Assembly (NCBI GenBank): GCA_017881245.1
Contig: JADGRC010000073.1
Span: 1-64,000 of the forward strand
Origin: Pseudomonadota bacterium
GTDB lineage: Bacteria; Myxococcota_A; Polyangia; Fen-1088
Reading direction: 5' to 3'
Length of the DNA stretch: 64,000 bases
This document shows positions 1 to 8,455 of the stretch, one piece after another. Within the stretch, counting starts at the first letter, position 1; each line of letters starts with the position of its first letter. A program made the translations under genes and the position numbers. Below the pieces are notes generated by a model that saw only the letters and a program-made list of their open reading frames with translations, did no database searches and was not told the origin of the DNA.

Positions 1-382
1 CCGTGACCATGTCGGTGCCCGTGTCGTCCCCGTGGTCCGTGTACGCCTCGGCATTCGGAGCACCCGCCGCAACGTCCACTGGATCATTCGGTATCGGCCA
101 CTCGGCCCACGTCGGGTCGCTCCCGGCGGGGGCCATGCCCGCGCCGCCGCTGGCCATACCGTCGGTCCCGACTCCGCCCGCGCCCGCGCCACCGCTGGCC
201 ATGCCGCCGGTCCCGACTCCGCCGGCGCCCGCGCCCCCGCCGGCCGTGCCGCTAACATCGCCTGGTGCCGTCGAGGCGTCGTGCGCGTTGCCGAGGGAAT
301 GGGCAGAGTCGCCGCAGCCGATGGCGAGCCAGGCCGCAGGGAAGAGCACCGTCGGAAGGAGCAGCCGGTATCTCGAAGGCAT
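1..382 (-). CDS. Gly-rich lipoprotein, N-terminal part (cut by window edge)
   Basis: The gene runs off the left edge, so only the first 127 codons are visible. The ATG at 382 opens a typical lipoprotein signal peptide (RYRLLLPTVLFPAAWLAIGC), with a lipobox ending at Cys22, so the mature protein should be lipid-anchored. A low-complexity linker follows, built from GGAGAGGVGTGGMASGG-type units repeated twice. It then turns into a less biased sequence (DPTWAEWPIPNDPVDV) that may begin a globular domain. The same linker style occurs in the lipoproteins at 5829, 22983 and 45664. Function cannot be assigned without the missing C-terminus. Confidence 0.7.
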   Translation of the reverse strand, partial: MPSRYRLLLPTVLFPAAWLAIGCGDSAHSLGNAHDASTAPGDVSGTAGGGAGAGGVGTGGMASGGAGAGGVGTDGMASGGAGMAPAGSDPTWAEWPIPNDPVDVAAGAPNAEAYTDHGDDTGTDMVT

Positions 383-569
383 GCTGCACTTATGACCTGG
401 CTAAACGAAACGGGTCAAGCGCGGCACAGCGATTCACGGTCGCCAAGCGATGACCAGGGTCAGGCCCGGCAGCACCCCGAACGCACTCAGAAGCCGCCAG
501 TTCCCACCGCTTGGAGAGACGCTCGTTCATCTCCTGCAGCACGCGTGCTGAACATGAGCACGCCACCCG

Positions 570-603
570 TTGCCGCAGCTACAATATTGTCATACATTAT
601 AAT
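570..603 (+). promoter_or_regulatory. Putative promoter/operator of the brnTA-like pair
   Basis: An AT-rich island in GC-rich surroundings lies just before the toxin gene. It holds a perfect 10-bp palindrome, ACAATATTGT (581-590), a consensus -10 hexamer TATAAT (598-603), and a TTGCCG (570-575) that could serve as -35 to the overlapping TACATT at 593. The toxin GTG is at 608, so transcripts from these hexamers would be nearly leaderless; TACAAT at 580 would give a longer leader. The palindrome is a natural candidate operator for autoregulation by the ribbon-helix-helix antitoxin, which is known for BrnTA. This is inference. Confidence 0.45.
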
Positions 604-607
604 TCTG

Positions 608-874
608 GTGCGATTCGAATGGGACCCACGGAAGGCCGCCTCCAACCTCAAAAAACACGGCGTGGCCTTCGATGAGGCAAAGACGGCGTTCGACGACAAG
701 CTCGCCGCCTACTACCCGGACGCGCTGCACCCGGATCGGTTCGTCCTTATAGGGTTCTCCCGCCTTCAGCGGCTCCTCTACGTCGTTCACGCAGAGGTGG
801 GTTCCGACGCCATCCGCATCATCAGTGCACGAAAGGCGACCAGACATGAGAAGACCCACTACCAGAACGATTGA
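608..874 (+). CDS. brnT: BrnT-family ribonuclease toxin
   Basis: A protein of 88 residues that matches the BrnT/DUF497 family over its whole length: N-terminal VRFEWDPRKAASNLKKHGV, a middle FDEAKTAF, then a strand-rich core with IGFSRLQRLLYVVHAEV and a C-terminal IRIISARKATRHEKTHY. BrnT toxins are RelE-fold RNases that block translation until bound by the BrnA antitoxin. GTG at 608 is chosen because the family's conserved FEWD begins three residues later; in-frame sequence further upstream is not BrnT-like. The antitoxin gene overlaps the 3' end by 29 nt, the usual toxin-first order for this family. Confidence 0.85.
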   Translation: MRFEWDPRKAASNLKKHGVAFDEAKTAFDDKLAAYYPDALHPDRFVLIGFSRLQRLLYVVHAEVGSDAIRIISARKATRHEKTHYQND

Positions 875-1181
875 TCCCCTCGACACGCCCGTCGACTTCC
901 ATCGCTTTGGGCCGGTGAGGCGCAACGCGTTCGCGGGAGCGGGTGAGCGCGGAGGACCTTCCCTGCTTGCCCTCTGGGAGATGCCGGAGCTGTCCCCCCA
1001 TGCCGTGCTGCTTCGCCGTGGTCACCCCGGGCGGGGCAAGTCTCGGCCGACGATCGCCCGCTCGGTCCGGTTGCCCGCCGCGGTGTGGAAGGCGCTCGAA
1101 AGCAAGGCGCAATCGAAGCACGTGAACCTACATCAGGCGATGCGCGCCGCCCTACTCAGCTGGCTGGGCCGGCCGATCTGA
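846..1181 (+). CDS. brnA: BrnA-like antitoxin
   Basis: A protein of 111 residues starting at ATG 846, nine bases after AAAGG and inside the end of brnT. The C-terminal half has the BrnA layout: MPELSPHAVLLRRG, a basic linker, then a ribbon-helix-helix-like segment (ARSVRLPAAVWKALESKA) and a terminal helix ending LLSWL. The family binds the toxin and represses the operon. The first 45 residues are less typical, and a GTG at 825 is an alternative start. Position directly after brnT supports the call more than sequence similarity does. Confidence 0.7.
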   Translation: MRRPTTRTIDPLDTPVDFHRFGPVRRNAFAGAGERGGPSLLALWEMPELSPHAVLLRRGHPGRGKSRPTIARSVRLPAAVWKALESKAQSKHVNLHQAMRAALLSWLGRPI

Positions 1182-1482
1182 GTCTCGCTTCGGCGACGGA
1201 GGCTGGTGTGGACCAGCGCGCTCGGACCCGGCCTCCGACCGACACACGCGAGTCCGAACAATCCCTTCCAGATGACCGTCACAATTTCGTGATCGAACGA
1301 GGCTCCGCGGTCCAGCGGGGGCGTTGGTCCGACGTAGCCGACCGCCCCGCCACGGAGTTCGTCCGCCAATTTGTCGACCGACGCGACGGGGCGTGAGGCC
1401 CAAACCGCGGATTTGGACGAGCGATTTGGCAATTGAAGATCGCGTCTTCCACAGACCCCCCGTCGGGCCGTAAAATGCCCGT
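1182..1482. other. Intergenic stretch with no gene
   Basis: About 300 bases between brnA and the histidine kinase gene. Reading frames here do not resemble proteins. The last 60 bases are locally richer in A/T and hold a -10-like TAAAAT about 10 bases before the kinase start, but no convincing -35 was found. No repeat or hairpin stands out. Confidence 0.5.
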
Positions 1483-3138
1483 ATGTCTGATCGCGACGCC
1501 GATCCCGACCAGGAGCTTGCGGCGCTTCGGGCCGAACGAGATCGCCTCGCGGCGGAGCTGGAGCAGGCCCGACATTTTCGCAAGGCAGTGGAAGAGGCCC
1601 CCATCGGCATTGGTTGCATCGCAGCCGGCAAGGGAAGGTACGCGTTCGCAAACCGCGCCTTCGCCGACTTGATGGGACAGTCGCACGAGAGCATCTTGCA
1701 GCGCGATCCCTACCAGGTCTGGGTCGGCGCCGTTCATCCCGATGATTTTCCGGCGGAGCAAGCGGGAGTCGGGAAGATAGCCACCGGGGAGATCCCCCGG
1801 CACCAGAGCCAGAGCCGCCTGGTCCCCGGCGGGCGGGAGGCCCGATGGGTCAGGGCGGACCTGGTCGGATCGAGCTACGTGGATGGACGCCTGGAGCACG
1901 TGACCGCTTACCTGACCGACATCCACGAGGAGCAGCTCGCGAAACAGGCACGCGCGGATCTGGAGGCCCAGGTCCAGCGCGCCCAAAAGATGGAGGCGAT
2001 GGGTCGGCTGGTTGGAGGAATCGCCCACGATTTCAACAATCGCCTGGTCATCATCATGGGCTACTGCGAGCTTCTGAAGGCCGGCCTCGGGGCGCAACAT
2101 CCGCTTGCGGGGCACATCGATACCGTGCTGGCGAGCTCCCAGGGCGCCGCCGGTCTGACCCGCCAGTTGCTGGCCTACAGCCGGCGCCAGGTCCTGAACG
2201 CCGAGCCTTTCGACTTGAACGAGATGGTCGAGCGCATGCGCGGGCTCCTCAAGAGCGTGGCGGGCGATCGCATCGAGCTTCGGATTGCGCTTGCTGCCCA
2301 GTCGAGGGTCTTGGCCGATCCTGGGCAGGTCGAGCAGGTGATCATGAACCTCGCGCTCAACGCGCGCGACGCGATGGCGGCGACAGGCGGTGGCACGCTG
2401 GGTTTTGAAACGCGCGATGTCGTGGTCGCGGCCGGCGAGGAACGCGGGGTCATTCCGGGCGACTACGTCTCCCTGGCGGTGTCCGACACCGGCACGGGTA
2501 TTCCCGACGACGTTCTGCCGCGCATCTTCGAGCCGTTCTTCACGACGAAGGAGGCTGGACGGGGAACCGGACTTGGTCTCGCGATGGTCGAGGGAATCGT
2601 GAGACAAAGCGGCGGCCGGACCAGCGTCGACAGCCGTGTCGGCGTGGGTACCCGATTCAGGGTCCTCTTGCCGCGGGCCCCGGACACCGCCGTGCCGGCA
2701 CGTCATGTCGTCGAGAAACCCTTGCCTGCTCGAAATGGATTTGAAACGGTCCTCGTGTGCGACGACGACGACACGGTGCGAGAGCTGTTGACCGGCATCC
2801 TGACCCTTCGTGGGTACTCCATCCTGAAGGCGACCAACGGGCGCCAGGCGCTCGATGTGGCTCGGGAATATAGGGGCAAGATTCATCTTTTGTTGACGGA
2901 CCTGGCCATGCCGGGCGTCGGCGGAATCGAGCTGGCTGCCGAGTTACGCAGGCGCGATCCGGAGCTGAAGGTTCTCTACATCTCGGGTTACTCGGAGGAT
3001 GCCGATCGGGTGTCGATGTCACTTGGCCCACGGACGTACTTCGTCGCCAAGCCTTTCTTGCCCGGGGATCTCACGCGAGCCGTTTCAGCGATTCTCGAGG
3101 GACGCCCGTCAGCCGAGGCGCGCCCGCAGTCGTCCTGA
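1483..3138 (+). CDS. PAS-domain hybrid histidine kinase with receiver domain
   Basis: A 551-residue cytoplasmic sensor kinase without membrane segments. Order of parts: short N-terminal coiled coil (about 8-35), PAS fold (about 36-150), dimerization/phosphotransfer helix with the H-box GGIAHDFNN (His182), HATPase_c domain with N-box NLALNARDAM (Asn293), G1 box SDTGTGIP and G2 box GRGTGLGLAMV, then a receiver domain (about 421-540) with phospho-acceptor Asp473 in LLTDLAMPG and the conserved Lys523. All catalytic residues look intact. The kinase would pass phosphate from His182 to its own Asp473 or onward. No separate response regulator adjoins it, so its output is unknown; such orphan hybrids are common in myxobacteria. 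Confidence 0.93.
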   Translation: MSDRDADPDQELAALRAERDRLAAELEQARHFRKAVEEAPIGIGCIAAGKGRYAFANRAFADLMGQSHESILQRDPYQVWVGAVHPDDFPAEQAGVGKIATGEIPRHQSQSRLVPGGREARWVRADLVGSSYVDGRLEHVTAYLTDIHEEQLAKQARADLEAQVQRAQKMEAMGRLVGGIAHDFNNRLVIIMGYCELLKAGLGAQHPLAGHIDTVLASSQGAAGLTRQLLAYSRRQVLNAEPFDLNEMVERMRGLLKSVAGDRIELRIALAAQSRVLADPGQVEQVIMNLALNARDAMAATGGGTLGFETRDVVVAAGEERGVIPGDYVSLAVSDTGTGIPDDVLPRIFEPFFTTKEAGRGTGLGLAMVEGIVRQSGGRTSVDSRVGVGTRFRVLLPRAPDTAVPARHVVEKPLPARNGFETVLVCDDDDTVRELLTGILTLRGYSILKATNGRQALDVAREYRGKIHLLLTDLAMPGVGGIELAAELRRRDPELKVLYISGYSEDADRVSMSLGPRTYFVAKPFLPGDLTRAVSAILEGRPSAEARPQSS

Positions 3139-3213
3139 GGTTCTCCTGGCAAATCGACCTTCGTGCAACATTCGGCCGGCCGCAAATCCACCGCCGTCGC
3201 ATGCGGGGAATTG

Positions 3214-5160
3214 TCACGGAGCCCCGGCCGTCGTCAAAGTGACTTCGGAAATCACCACCTCCAGGAATCCGTCGGCACCAGCGGGACGATCAAGGTGGGC
3301 ACCGATTCGCAGGGGTCCGCGCGTCTGTTCTATCGAACCACGTACTGCGATTGCGTGGGAGTCGACCGACACGCCCCCAATCGTGACGCTGGCTCCGCCG
3401 GGCTCGGCGCCACGCCAGCCAAGCGACGCTTCCATTTGAAACGATCCCCGCGCGGACTTGATGTCGGGCAAGATGATCTCGGCGTCAACCCGGCCCTGCC
3501 CGGGTCCGATCCGCAGCACGGCGCCGGGCGGCGCTCCCCACACCGGTGATGGACCGCCCACCGACGTTCCCCCCCGCCACAGAGCCAACTCGGGGCGTCC
3601 GTCGACCTGCCACACCGTGGCTGCCCAGCGGTGTCGGGTCCTTAGCGCCGCGCCCCCACGACCGAGCGCCAGTGACCCGACGATCACGAATGCGACCGTG
3701 GCCGCGGTGGCGGCAAGCCCGCGAGGCGCGTCCGCGTCCGGAGCCTCGTCCCGCCCCGACGGCGGCCCCACCACGCTCGCGATGCGCGACCGGCGCGCGG
3801 CGATCCGCCACCACCGCTGGGCGACCAGGACAGCAGCGCCACCGAATCGCCACGCACCGAACCCCGCGATCGGAAATAGCAGCACCTCCGTCGTCACGCG
3901 GTAGCGCGGCTCGGCGACGAACAACGCGTAGGTCACCGCCAACGTCAACGCGAAAGGCAGTGGCACGAGGACGCTCCAACGCCGGTCGACCACCGCGAAG
4001 GCCAGGCCCGCGCATAGACAGAAGACGAACAGCAGGTAGTACCAATCCGCCAGCGCCGTGATCACGGGACGATGCTGGTTGAACCACGCGGCCGTCGCGG
4101 GCGGCACGACACCGGGTCGATAGACCGACCAGTAAAGCAACCCGCGCTCTGGCGCGAACAAGCGTTCGATGCGCAGCGCGACCATGGCGCACGTCCACGC
4201 TGGATCGAATTTCATGAATTGCACGGCCAACCGATACGCGACGCGATCGGTCTCGCGGTGTGGCTCCGTTAGAAAAGTCCGACCCGTCAACCGAAGGAAC
4301 ATCGCTCCGAGCGAGCGCGAATACGTCCCCTCCGTGTTGGGATCGTTTCCCATGAGAGCCGTGATGCCACCGTGGCTGTCGGTCAGGTAAAATTCGCCGC
4401 TCTGGCGACGGTTCCGCAATCCCCAGGGCAACAACAGCAAGACGGTGAGCGACATCGCCAGCGCCGTCCGACCGATGGTCGCTCGCAGTCCCACCCGTCG
4501 AACCCACCAATACGTCGCCGACAGGATCGCGAGAGGCAACGCCACGGCGCGAAAATACGCAGCGACGCCCATCGCCGCGCCGAATGCCGCCGACGCCAGC
4601 AGGGGTCGCGTATCCCCCCACGAGCAGAGCAGCGATAACGCCAGAAGGATGATCGCCGCCGTCGGAATATCGGTGCCGATGACGCTGGATAGGGCGATCC
4701 CAGCCGGCCAAAGCGCGTACCCCAACCCGGCCACCAGGGCGGCGCCCCCGGAGGACCGCGCCACGCCGGTAAGGTCCGGCTGCACGGGCAGCCCCGGTCG
4801 TCCCGGTTGCTCCGACAGCCCGGCTTGCCCAGGTTGCGAGCGCTGCCCGTTAACCAACAGCCTTGACGCGACGATATATAGGGGCCAGGCCGCGAGGCCC
4901 CCAAACAAAACTCCTAGCATTTTCGCCGCCAGGACTTCTCCACCAAGAGCGTGAAGCACGGCCAACAGCCAAATCAGCCCGGGCATGTAGACGAAGCCGG
5001 CGTCCAGATGGCCGAACTCCGCCAGATAGATCGCCGATTCACGGTACGTCGCGAAATCCCCGACCGGGATCGTGGGAACCGCCAACGTCCAGGCAAGCCG
5101 GACGGTCGTTGCAATCAGTGCGAGCATCAGGCCGATGCGCCATCGGCCCCCGTGACTCAT
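3214..5160 (-). CDS. GT39/PMT-like membrane glycosyltransferase with C-terminal soluble domain
   Basis: A 648-residue multi-spanning protein. The N-terminal region is typical of the GT39/ArnT-like (PMT_2) superfamily: first helix, then a periplasmic loop with the acidic motif VGDFATYRESA (Asp35) and VYMPGLIWLLAVLHALGG. Such enzymes use a polyprenyl-linked sugar to modify lipid or protein outside the membrane; the acceptor is unknown. About ten further helices follow up to residue 470. The last 170 residues form a soluble beta-rich domain (ARGSFQMEASLGW, VTIGGVSVDSHAI) that I do not recognise. Oddity: a collagen-like PG-rich insert at about residues 104-135. Its ATG overlaps the stop of the upstream peroxiredoxin gene by 4 bp, so the two are translated together. 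Confidence 0.75.
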   Translation of the reverse strand: MSHGGRWRIGLMLALIATTVRLAWTLAVPTIPVGDFATYRESAIYLAEFGHLDAGFVYMPGLIWLLAVLHALGGEVLAAKMLGVLFGGLAAWPLYIVASRLLVNGQRSQPGQAGLSEQPGRPGLPVQPDLTGVARSSGGAALVAGLGYALWPAGIALSSVIGTDIPTAAIILLALSLLCSWGDTRPLLASAAFGAAMGVAAYFRAVALPLAILSATYWWVRRVGLRATIGRTALAMSLTVLLLLPWGLRNRRQSGEFYLTDSHGGITALMGNDPNTEGTYSRSLGAMFLRLTGRTFLTEPHRETDRVAYRLAVQFMKFDPAWTCAMVALRIERLFAPERGLLYWSVYRPGVVPPATAAWFNQHRPVITALADWYYLLFVFCLCAGLAFAVVDRRWSVLVPLPFALTLAVTYALFVAEPRYRVTTEVLLFPIAGFGAWRFGGAAVLVAQRWWRIAARRSRIASVVGPPSGRDEAPDADAPRGLAATAATVAFVIVGSLALGRGGAALRTRHRWAATVWQVDGRPELALWRGGTSVGGPSPVWGAPPGAVLRIGPGQGRVDAEIILPDIKSARGSFQMEASLGWRGAEPGGASVTIGGVSVDSHAIAVRGSIEQTRGPLRIGAHLDRPAGADGFLEVVISEVTLTTAGAP

Positions 5161-5684
5161 CCGGCGGCGGCCCGCAGCGCGGCAAGCTCCTCGCGAACGG
5201 CATCCGCATGACCGGCCGATTTAACCCGCGGCCAGTGACGCGCGATCTTACCCATCGGGTTGATGATGACCGTCGACCGGATGACACCAAGAAACTTACG
5301 ACCGTAGAGCGTCTTTTCGCCCCAAGCTCCGTACGCCTGCATCACGGAGTGATCGGGATCCGACAACAGAGCCAGCTTCAGCTTGTGCTTGGCGATGAAC
5401 TTCCTGTGACTCTCCGGCGAGTCCGGACTGCAGCCGAGAACCACGGCGTCAAATCTTTCGAACTGCTTGATCCCGGCGGTGAACTCGCAAGCCTCCGTGG
5501 TGCAACCGGGCGTGTCGTCCTTGGGATAAAAATAGAGCACCACCCAGTGCCCTTTCAGGGCCGAGAGCTTGACGGTCGTATCGTCGTCTCGCTTCAGCGA
5601 AAAGGCCGGCGCGGTCTTTCCGACGACCAGTTGGGGTTGACCCGAATCGCCGCCTGAAGGTTCGCGTACCATGGGCAAGCTCAT
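5157..5684 (-). CDS. bcp: Bcp-type peroxiredoxin (thiol peroxidase)
   Basis: A 175-residue thioredoxin-fold peroxidase that reduces hydrogen peroxide and organic hydroperoxides in the cytoplasm. The signature YFYPKDDTPGCTTEAC carries the peroxidatic Cys (PGCT) and the resolving Cys five residues later, as in atypical 2-Cys Bcp/PrxQ enzymes. Conserved downstream parts include GCSPDSPESHRKFIAKHKL, LLSDPDHSVMQAYGAWG and STVIINPMGKI. The reading frame extends to an ATG at 5735, but that stretch is unlike the family; ATG 5684 or 5672 is more likely and neither has a strong ribosome binding site. It is the first gene of a two-gene operon with the GT39-like enzyme. Confidence 0.9.
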   Translation of the reverse strand: MSLPMVREPSGGDSGQPQLVVGKTAPAFSLKRDDDTTVKLSALKGHWVVLYFYPKDDTPGCTTEACEFTAGIKQFERFDAVVLGCSPDSPESHRKFIAKHKLKLALLSDPDHSVMQAYGAWGEKTLYGRKFLGVIRSTVIINPMGKIARHWPRVKSAGHADAVREELAALRAAAG

Positions 5685-5828
5685 ACCACTCGGCCCACGA
5701 CGATCAAGCCCGCGGCTCGACCGCGGTTCGACCATGGGAACGCGCGCAATACGACTTACGGTAGTGTTACCGCGCGCCCGAGCAGGGGTGCGTCAAGAGA
5801 TGCAACTGTCCATAGGAGTTTGTCACCA

Positions 5829-7001
5829 ATGAGGCGCCTTGTATTTGTTCTCTTCGTTGCTCTGCCCGCGGCCACGGGAATCACCCTGTCGTGCGTTCCC
5901 GCCGACCCAGCGTCGAGGGGCGGCGATGCGAGCGTGACGACGGGCGGCCCTGACGCGAGGCAAGGCAGCGGGGGTAACGGAACTGGATTGGGTGCCTTGT
6001 CAACGATGGGAGGCGGCGACGGCCTAGGCAGCGGAGGTGATGTGTCGAGCGGCGGGGTTACCGGAATGGGTGGTGGGACCGTGGCCGGAACCGGTGGAGC
6101 CGCGGCTGGAGGAAGCGACGGACAAGGCACGGGTGGTGGCACCGCGGCGGGTGGGCGAGCAAGCGGTGGAAATGGTGGCGGGACCGGTACCGGGGGACGG
6201 GGCACGGGCGGCGCCGGCGGGGGCAACGCCAGCGGTGGGAGAGGTGCCGGCGGTGCCAACACGGGCGGCAGCGCGACCGGCGGAGCGAATACGGGAGGCG
6301 CCGGCCCGACCGCCTGCAACCTGACGAATCACAGCGGAAACGGATCGTTCACCTACTACTGGTTTGGCCAGGGAACCGCGCGCGAGGGCAGCGGATACCG
6401 CACCGCCTGCGGCTACTACGGGACCGAGAACGGCCAGACCGACACGGTCCAAAACATCTCGAGCACCGGTACGGCGAACGCGACATATTTCGCCGCCGTT
6501 CCGGGAACGAGTGGATTCAACTCGTCGGCGCATTGTGGCGCGTGCGTGCAGATCACAGGACAGAACGGCAAGATGATCATCGCCACCATCGCCGACGAGT
6601 GCCCGTACGGCAGCGATGGCGGCAATTCGGTTTGCGCGAACAATCCGAACGGCCACCTGGATCTCAGCAAGGCGGCGTTCGACCAACTTGGTTACTCGGT
6701 TGGCAATCCGAGCGGTACGAATTGGAAGTACATCCCGTGCCCCATATCGGGAAATGTGATCGTTCGCCTGAAGACCGGGAATCCCAACGAGTTATTCGTG
6801 GAGAACTCCATCCTGGCCATCACCGGCGTGCAGGGCGCATCGCGCACGTCCTACGGCACATGGCACTTCGGCGCCAACCTGGCCTCGGGGCAGTCGATAA
6901 CTCTGACCGACGCCGCCGGGCGAACGCTGACCGTTCAACTGTCGAACACATCCCAGAACGTCAATCAGGACACCGGTAAACAGTTCCCAGCCTGCCAGTA
7001 G
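5829..7001 (+). CDS. Expansin-like lipoprotein (double-psi barrel plus CBM63-like domain)
   Basis: A 390-residue secreted lipoprotein. ATG 5829 follows AGGAG by about 11 bases. The signal peptide ends in a lipobox at Cys22 (ATGITLSC). Residues about 25-165 are a Gly/Thr/Ala-rich linker. The rest matches bacterial expansins: a barrel domain with the RTACGYYG and HCGACVQITG segments, the ADECPYGSDGG and GHLDLSKAAFDQLG motifs, then WKYIPCPISGNVIVRLKTGNPNELFVENS and a C-terminal beta domain resembling CBM63. Expansins loosen cellulose networks without hydrolysis. A 5+4+5 inverted repeat, CGGTAgtgtTACCG (5759-5772), lies upstream and could be an operator. Confidence 0.82.
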   Translation: MRRLVFVLFVALPAATGITLSCVPADPASRGGDASVTTGGPDARQGSGGNGTGLGALSTMGGGDGLGSGGDVSSGGVTGMGGGTVAGTGGAAAGGSDGQGTGGGTAAGGRASGGNGGGTGTGGRGTGGAGGGNASGGRGAGGANTGGSATGGANTGGAGPTACNLTNHSGNGSFTYYWFGQGTAREGSGYRTACGYYGTENGQTDTVQNISSTGTANATYFAAVPGTSGFNSSAHCGACVQITGQNGKMIIATIADECPYGSDGGNSVCANNPNGHLDLSKAAFDQLGYSVGNPSGTNWKYIPCPISGNVIVRLKTGNPNELFVENSILAITGVQGASRTSYGTWHFGANLASGQSITLTDAAGRTLTVQLSNTSQNVNQDTGKQFPACQ

Positions 7002-7021
7002 TACGGCAGACTCCGGACATC

Positions 7022-8320
7022 TTGACCGTTGACGCCGGCGCGCCCGAAGAGACCGGCGCAGCACATCAGACGCTTGGAGATGCTTCCCACCCGCCCCGTT
7101 TCTGGCGGTCGGCCGTTGTCATCGCGACCGGGATCTTCGTCACGGGGCTTGGCTGGCCCGGGTTGATTGGTCGGCTGCCGTTTGGCCTGTTGTTGAAAAA
7201 CACCCTGAGCCTTCCCCCCGAGAAGGTCGCAGCGTTCTGGGCGGTGGCCACGCTCGCTTGGTACCTGAAGCCCTTGGTGGGACTGGTATGCGACAGCATT
7301 CCGCTCTTCGGCACGCGCCGACGCGGGTATCTGATCGTCGGGGGGATCGCCGCAGTGATTGGTTGGGCGGCGTTCGCTGTCATCCCCCGGGCCTACGTGC
7401 CGTTTCTAATACTCATGACCGGACTCAATGTCGCGCTGGTCGTCATCAGCACGACCGTCGGCGGCATGCTGGTGGAGGAGGGGCAACGCCTGGGCGCGAC
7501 GGGACGCTTGAGCGCCATGCGTACCGGCCTCGAAGGTGTTATGTCGCTGGCGGCCGGGCCGCTCGGCGGGCTCCTGGCGGCGGCGCCGTTCGCGTGGACG
7601 AGTGGCAGCGGCGCGCTGGTCGTCGGCCTCGTCGTTCCGGTCACGTTGAGCCTGCATCGGGAACCGCGACGGGCCGTCAAGGACGTCGCGGTCTGGGCCG
7701 CGGCGGGAAAGCAGCTTCGCAGCATCGTGCGATCGAGGCCGATGTGGATGACGTCCATATTGTTGTTCCTCGTCTACCTGGCCCCGGGCCTTCAGACGCC
7801 GCTCCTTTTCTACCAACAAGATGTCTTGAAGCTGGACGTGCGATACATGGGCATCTTGCAGTTCGCCGGTGGCGCGGGCGTCCTCGGGGGCTCGGCGGTG
7901 TACTTGTGGCTTTGCCGTCGATTGCCACTCAGGCTGACCCTCATTGGCGGCATTCTGGTGAACGCGGCATCGGCGCTGCTTTACCTCGCCTACCGGTCTT
8001 CGACCGCGGCCCTCGTCATCGAAACCACGGTCGGCTTCGTCGGGGTGATGGGCACCCTTCCCCTGTACGATCTCGCGGTTCGCGCAACGCCCCGGGGCAG
8101 TGAGAGCTTCGGCTACGCGCTGATGATGAGCGTCCGCAACATCGCCGTATTTGGCGTTTCCGACGTCGTCGGCTCGCTGCTGTACGGGCGGTTTCACCTG
8201 GGGTTCGACAAGTTGGTCTGGATCAATGCCGGGTCCAGCGCCGCCGTGCTGCTGTTCGTGCCATTTCTGCCGGTTGCCTTGCTCGCATCGCGGGAGGGCA
8301 AGGTCCAGCCAGAAACCTAA
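7022..8320 (+). CDS. BT1/FBT-type major facilitator transporter
   Basis: A 432-residue inner-membrane protein with about 12 hydrophobic helices. The segment LAWYLKPLVGLVCDSIPLFGTRRRGY is diagnostic for the folate-biopterin transporter branch of the MFS, which has a KPLyGl..DsiPlfG signature. Known members carry folates, biopterin or S-adenosylmethionine; the bacterial substrates are mostly unknown. The start is a TTG 20 bases after the expansin stop with no clear ribosome binding site, so the N-terminus is uncertain. The next gene begins after 135 bases with its own promoter. Confidence 0.8.
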   Translation: MTVDAGAPEETGAAHQTLGDASHPPRFWRSAVVIATGIFVTGLGWPGLIGRLPFGLLLKNTLSLPPEKVAAFWAVATLAWYLKPLVGLVCDSIPLFGTRRRGYLIVGGIAAVIGWAAFAVIPRAYVPFLILMTGLNVALVVISTTVGGMLVEEGQRLGATGRLSAMRTGLEGVMSLAAGPLGGLLAAAPFAWTSGSGALVVGLVVPVTLSLHREPRRAVKDVAVWAAAGKQLRSIVRSRPMWMTSILLFLVYLAPGLQTPLLFYQQDVLKLDVRYMGILQFAGGAGVLGGSAVYLWLCRRLPLRLTLIGGILVNAASALLYLAYRSSTAALVIETTVGFVGVMGTLPLYDLAVRATPRGSESFGYALMMSVRNIAVFGVSDVVGSLLYGRFHLGFDKLVWINAGSSAAVLLFVPFLPVALLASREGKVQPET

Positions 8321-8386
8321 ATCAGGCCTGCGTGAGGCGCGACCGGGCCAAGATCACGACCTCGCAAACCGTACCGAGCTTTTTTC

Positions 8387-8415
8387 TTCCCAAGCAGGGA
8401 GGTTCGGCCTATGCT
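8387..8415 (+). promoter_or_regulatory. Possible sigma70-type promoter for the small K/T/E-rich protein
   Basis: TTCCCA (8387-8392) and TATGCT (8410-8415) are separated by 17 bases, each sharing four of six positions with the -35/-10 consensus. The predicted start site would lie about 35 bases before the ATG at 8456, which has the ribosome binding site AAAGGGAGA. Confidence 0.35.
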
Positions 8416-8455
8416 GCGCGCCCCGTTCGAACCACACAACAAAGGGAGAAATCAC

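Noticed and set aside
3-395. Pro-rich plus-strand frame at the left edge
   Set aside because: It is the complement of the Gly-rich lipoprotein; Gly codons GGC/GGN read as Pro/Ala on the other strand.
32-607. Long N-terminal extension of the BrnT frame
   Set aside because: Arg/Ala-rich sequence antisense to the lipoprotein gene and intergenic DNA; BrnT homology begins only at 608.
1279-2886. A 535-codon open frame on the minus strand opposite the histidine kinase
   Set aside because: It mirrors the kinase gene, has no recognisable domains, and GC-rich DNA often leaves long open frames antisense to real genes.
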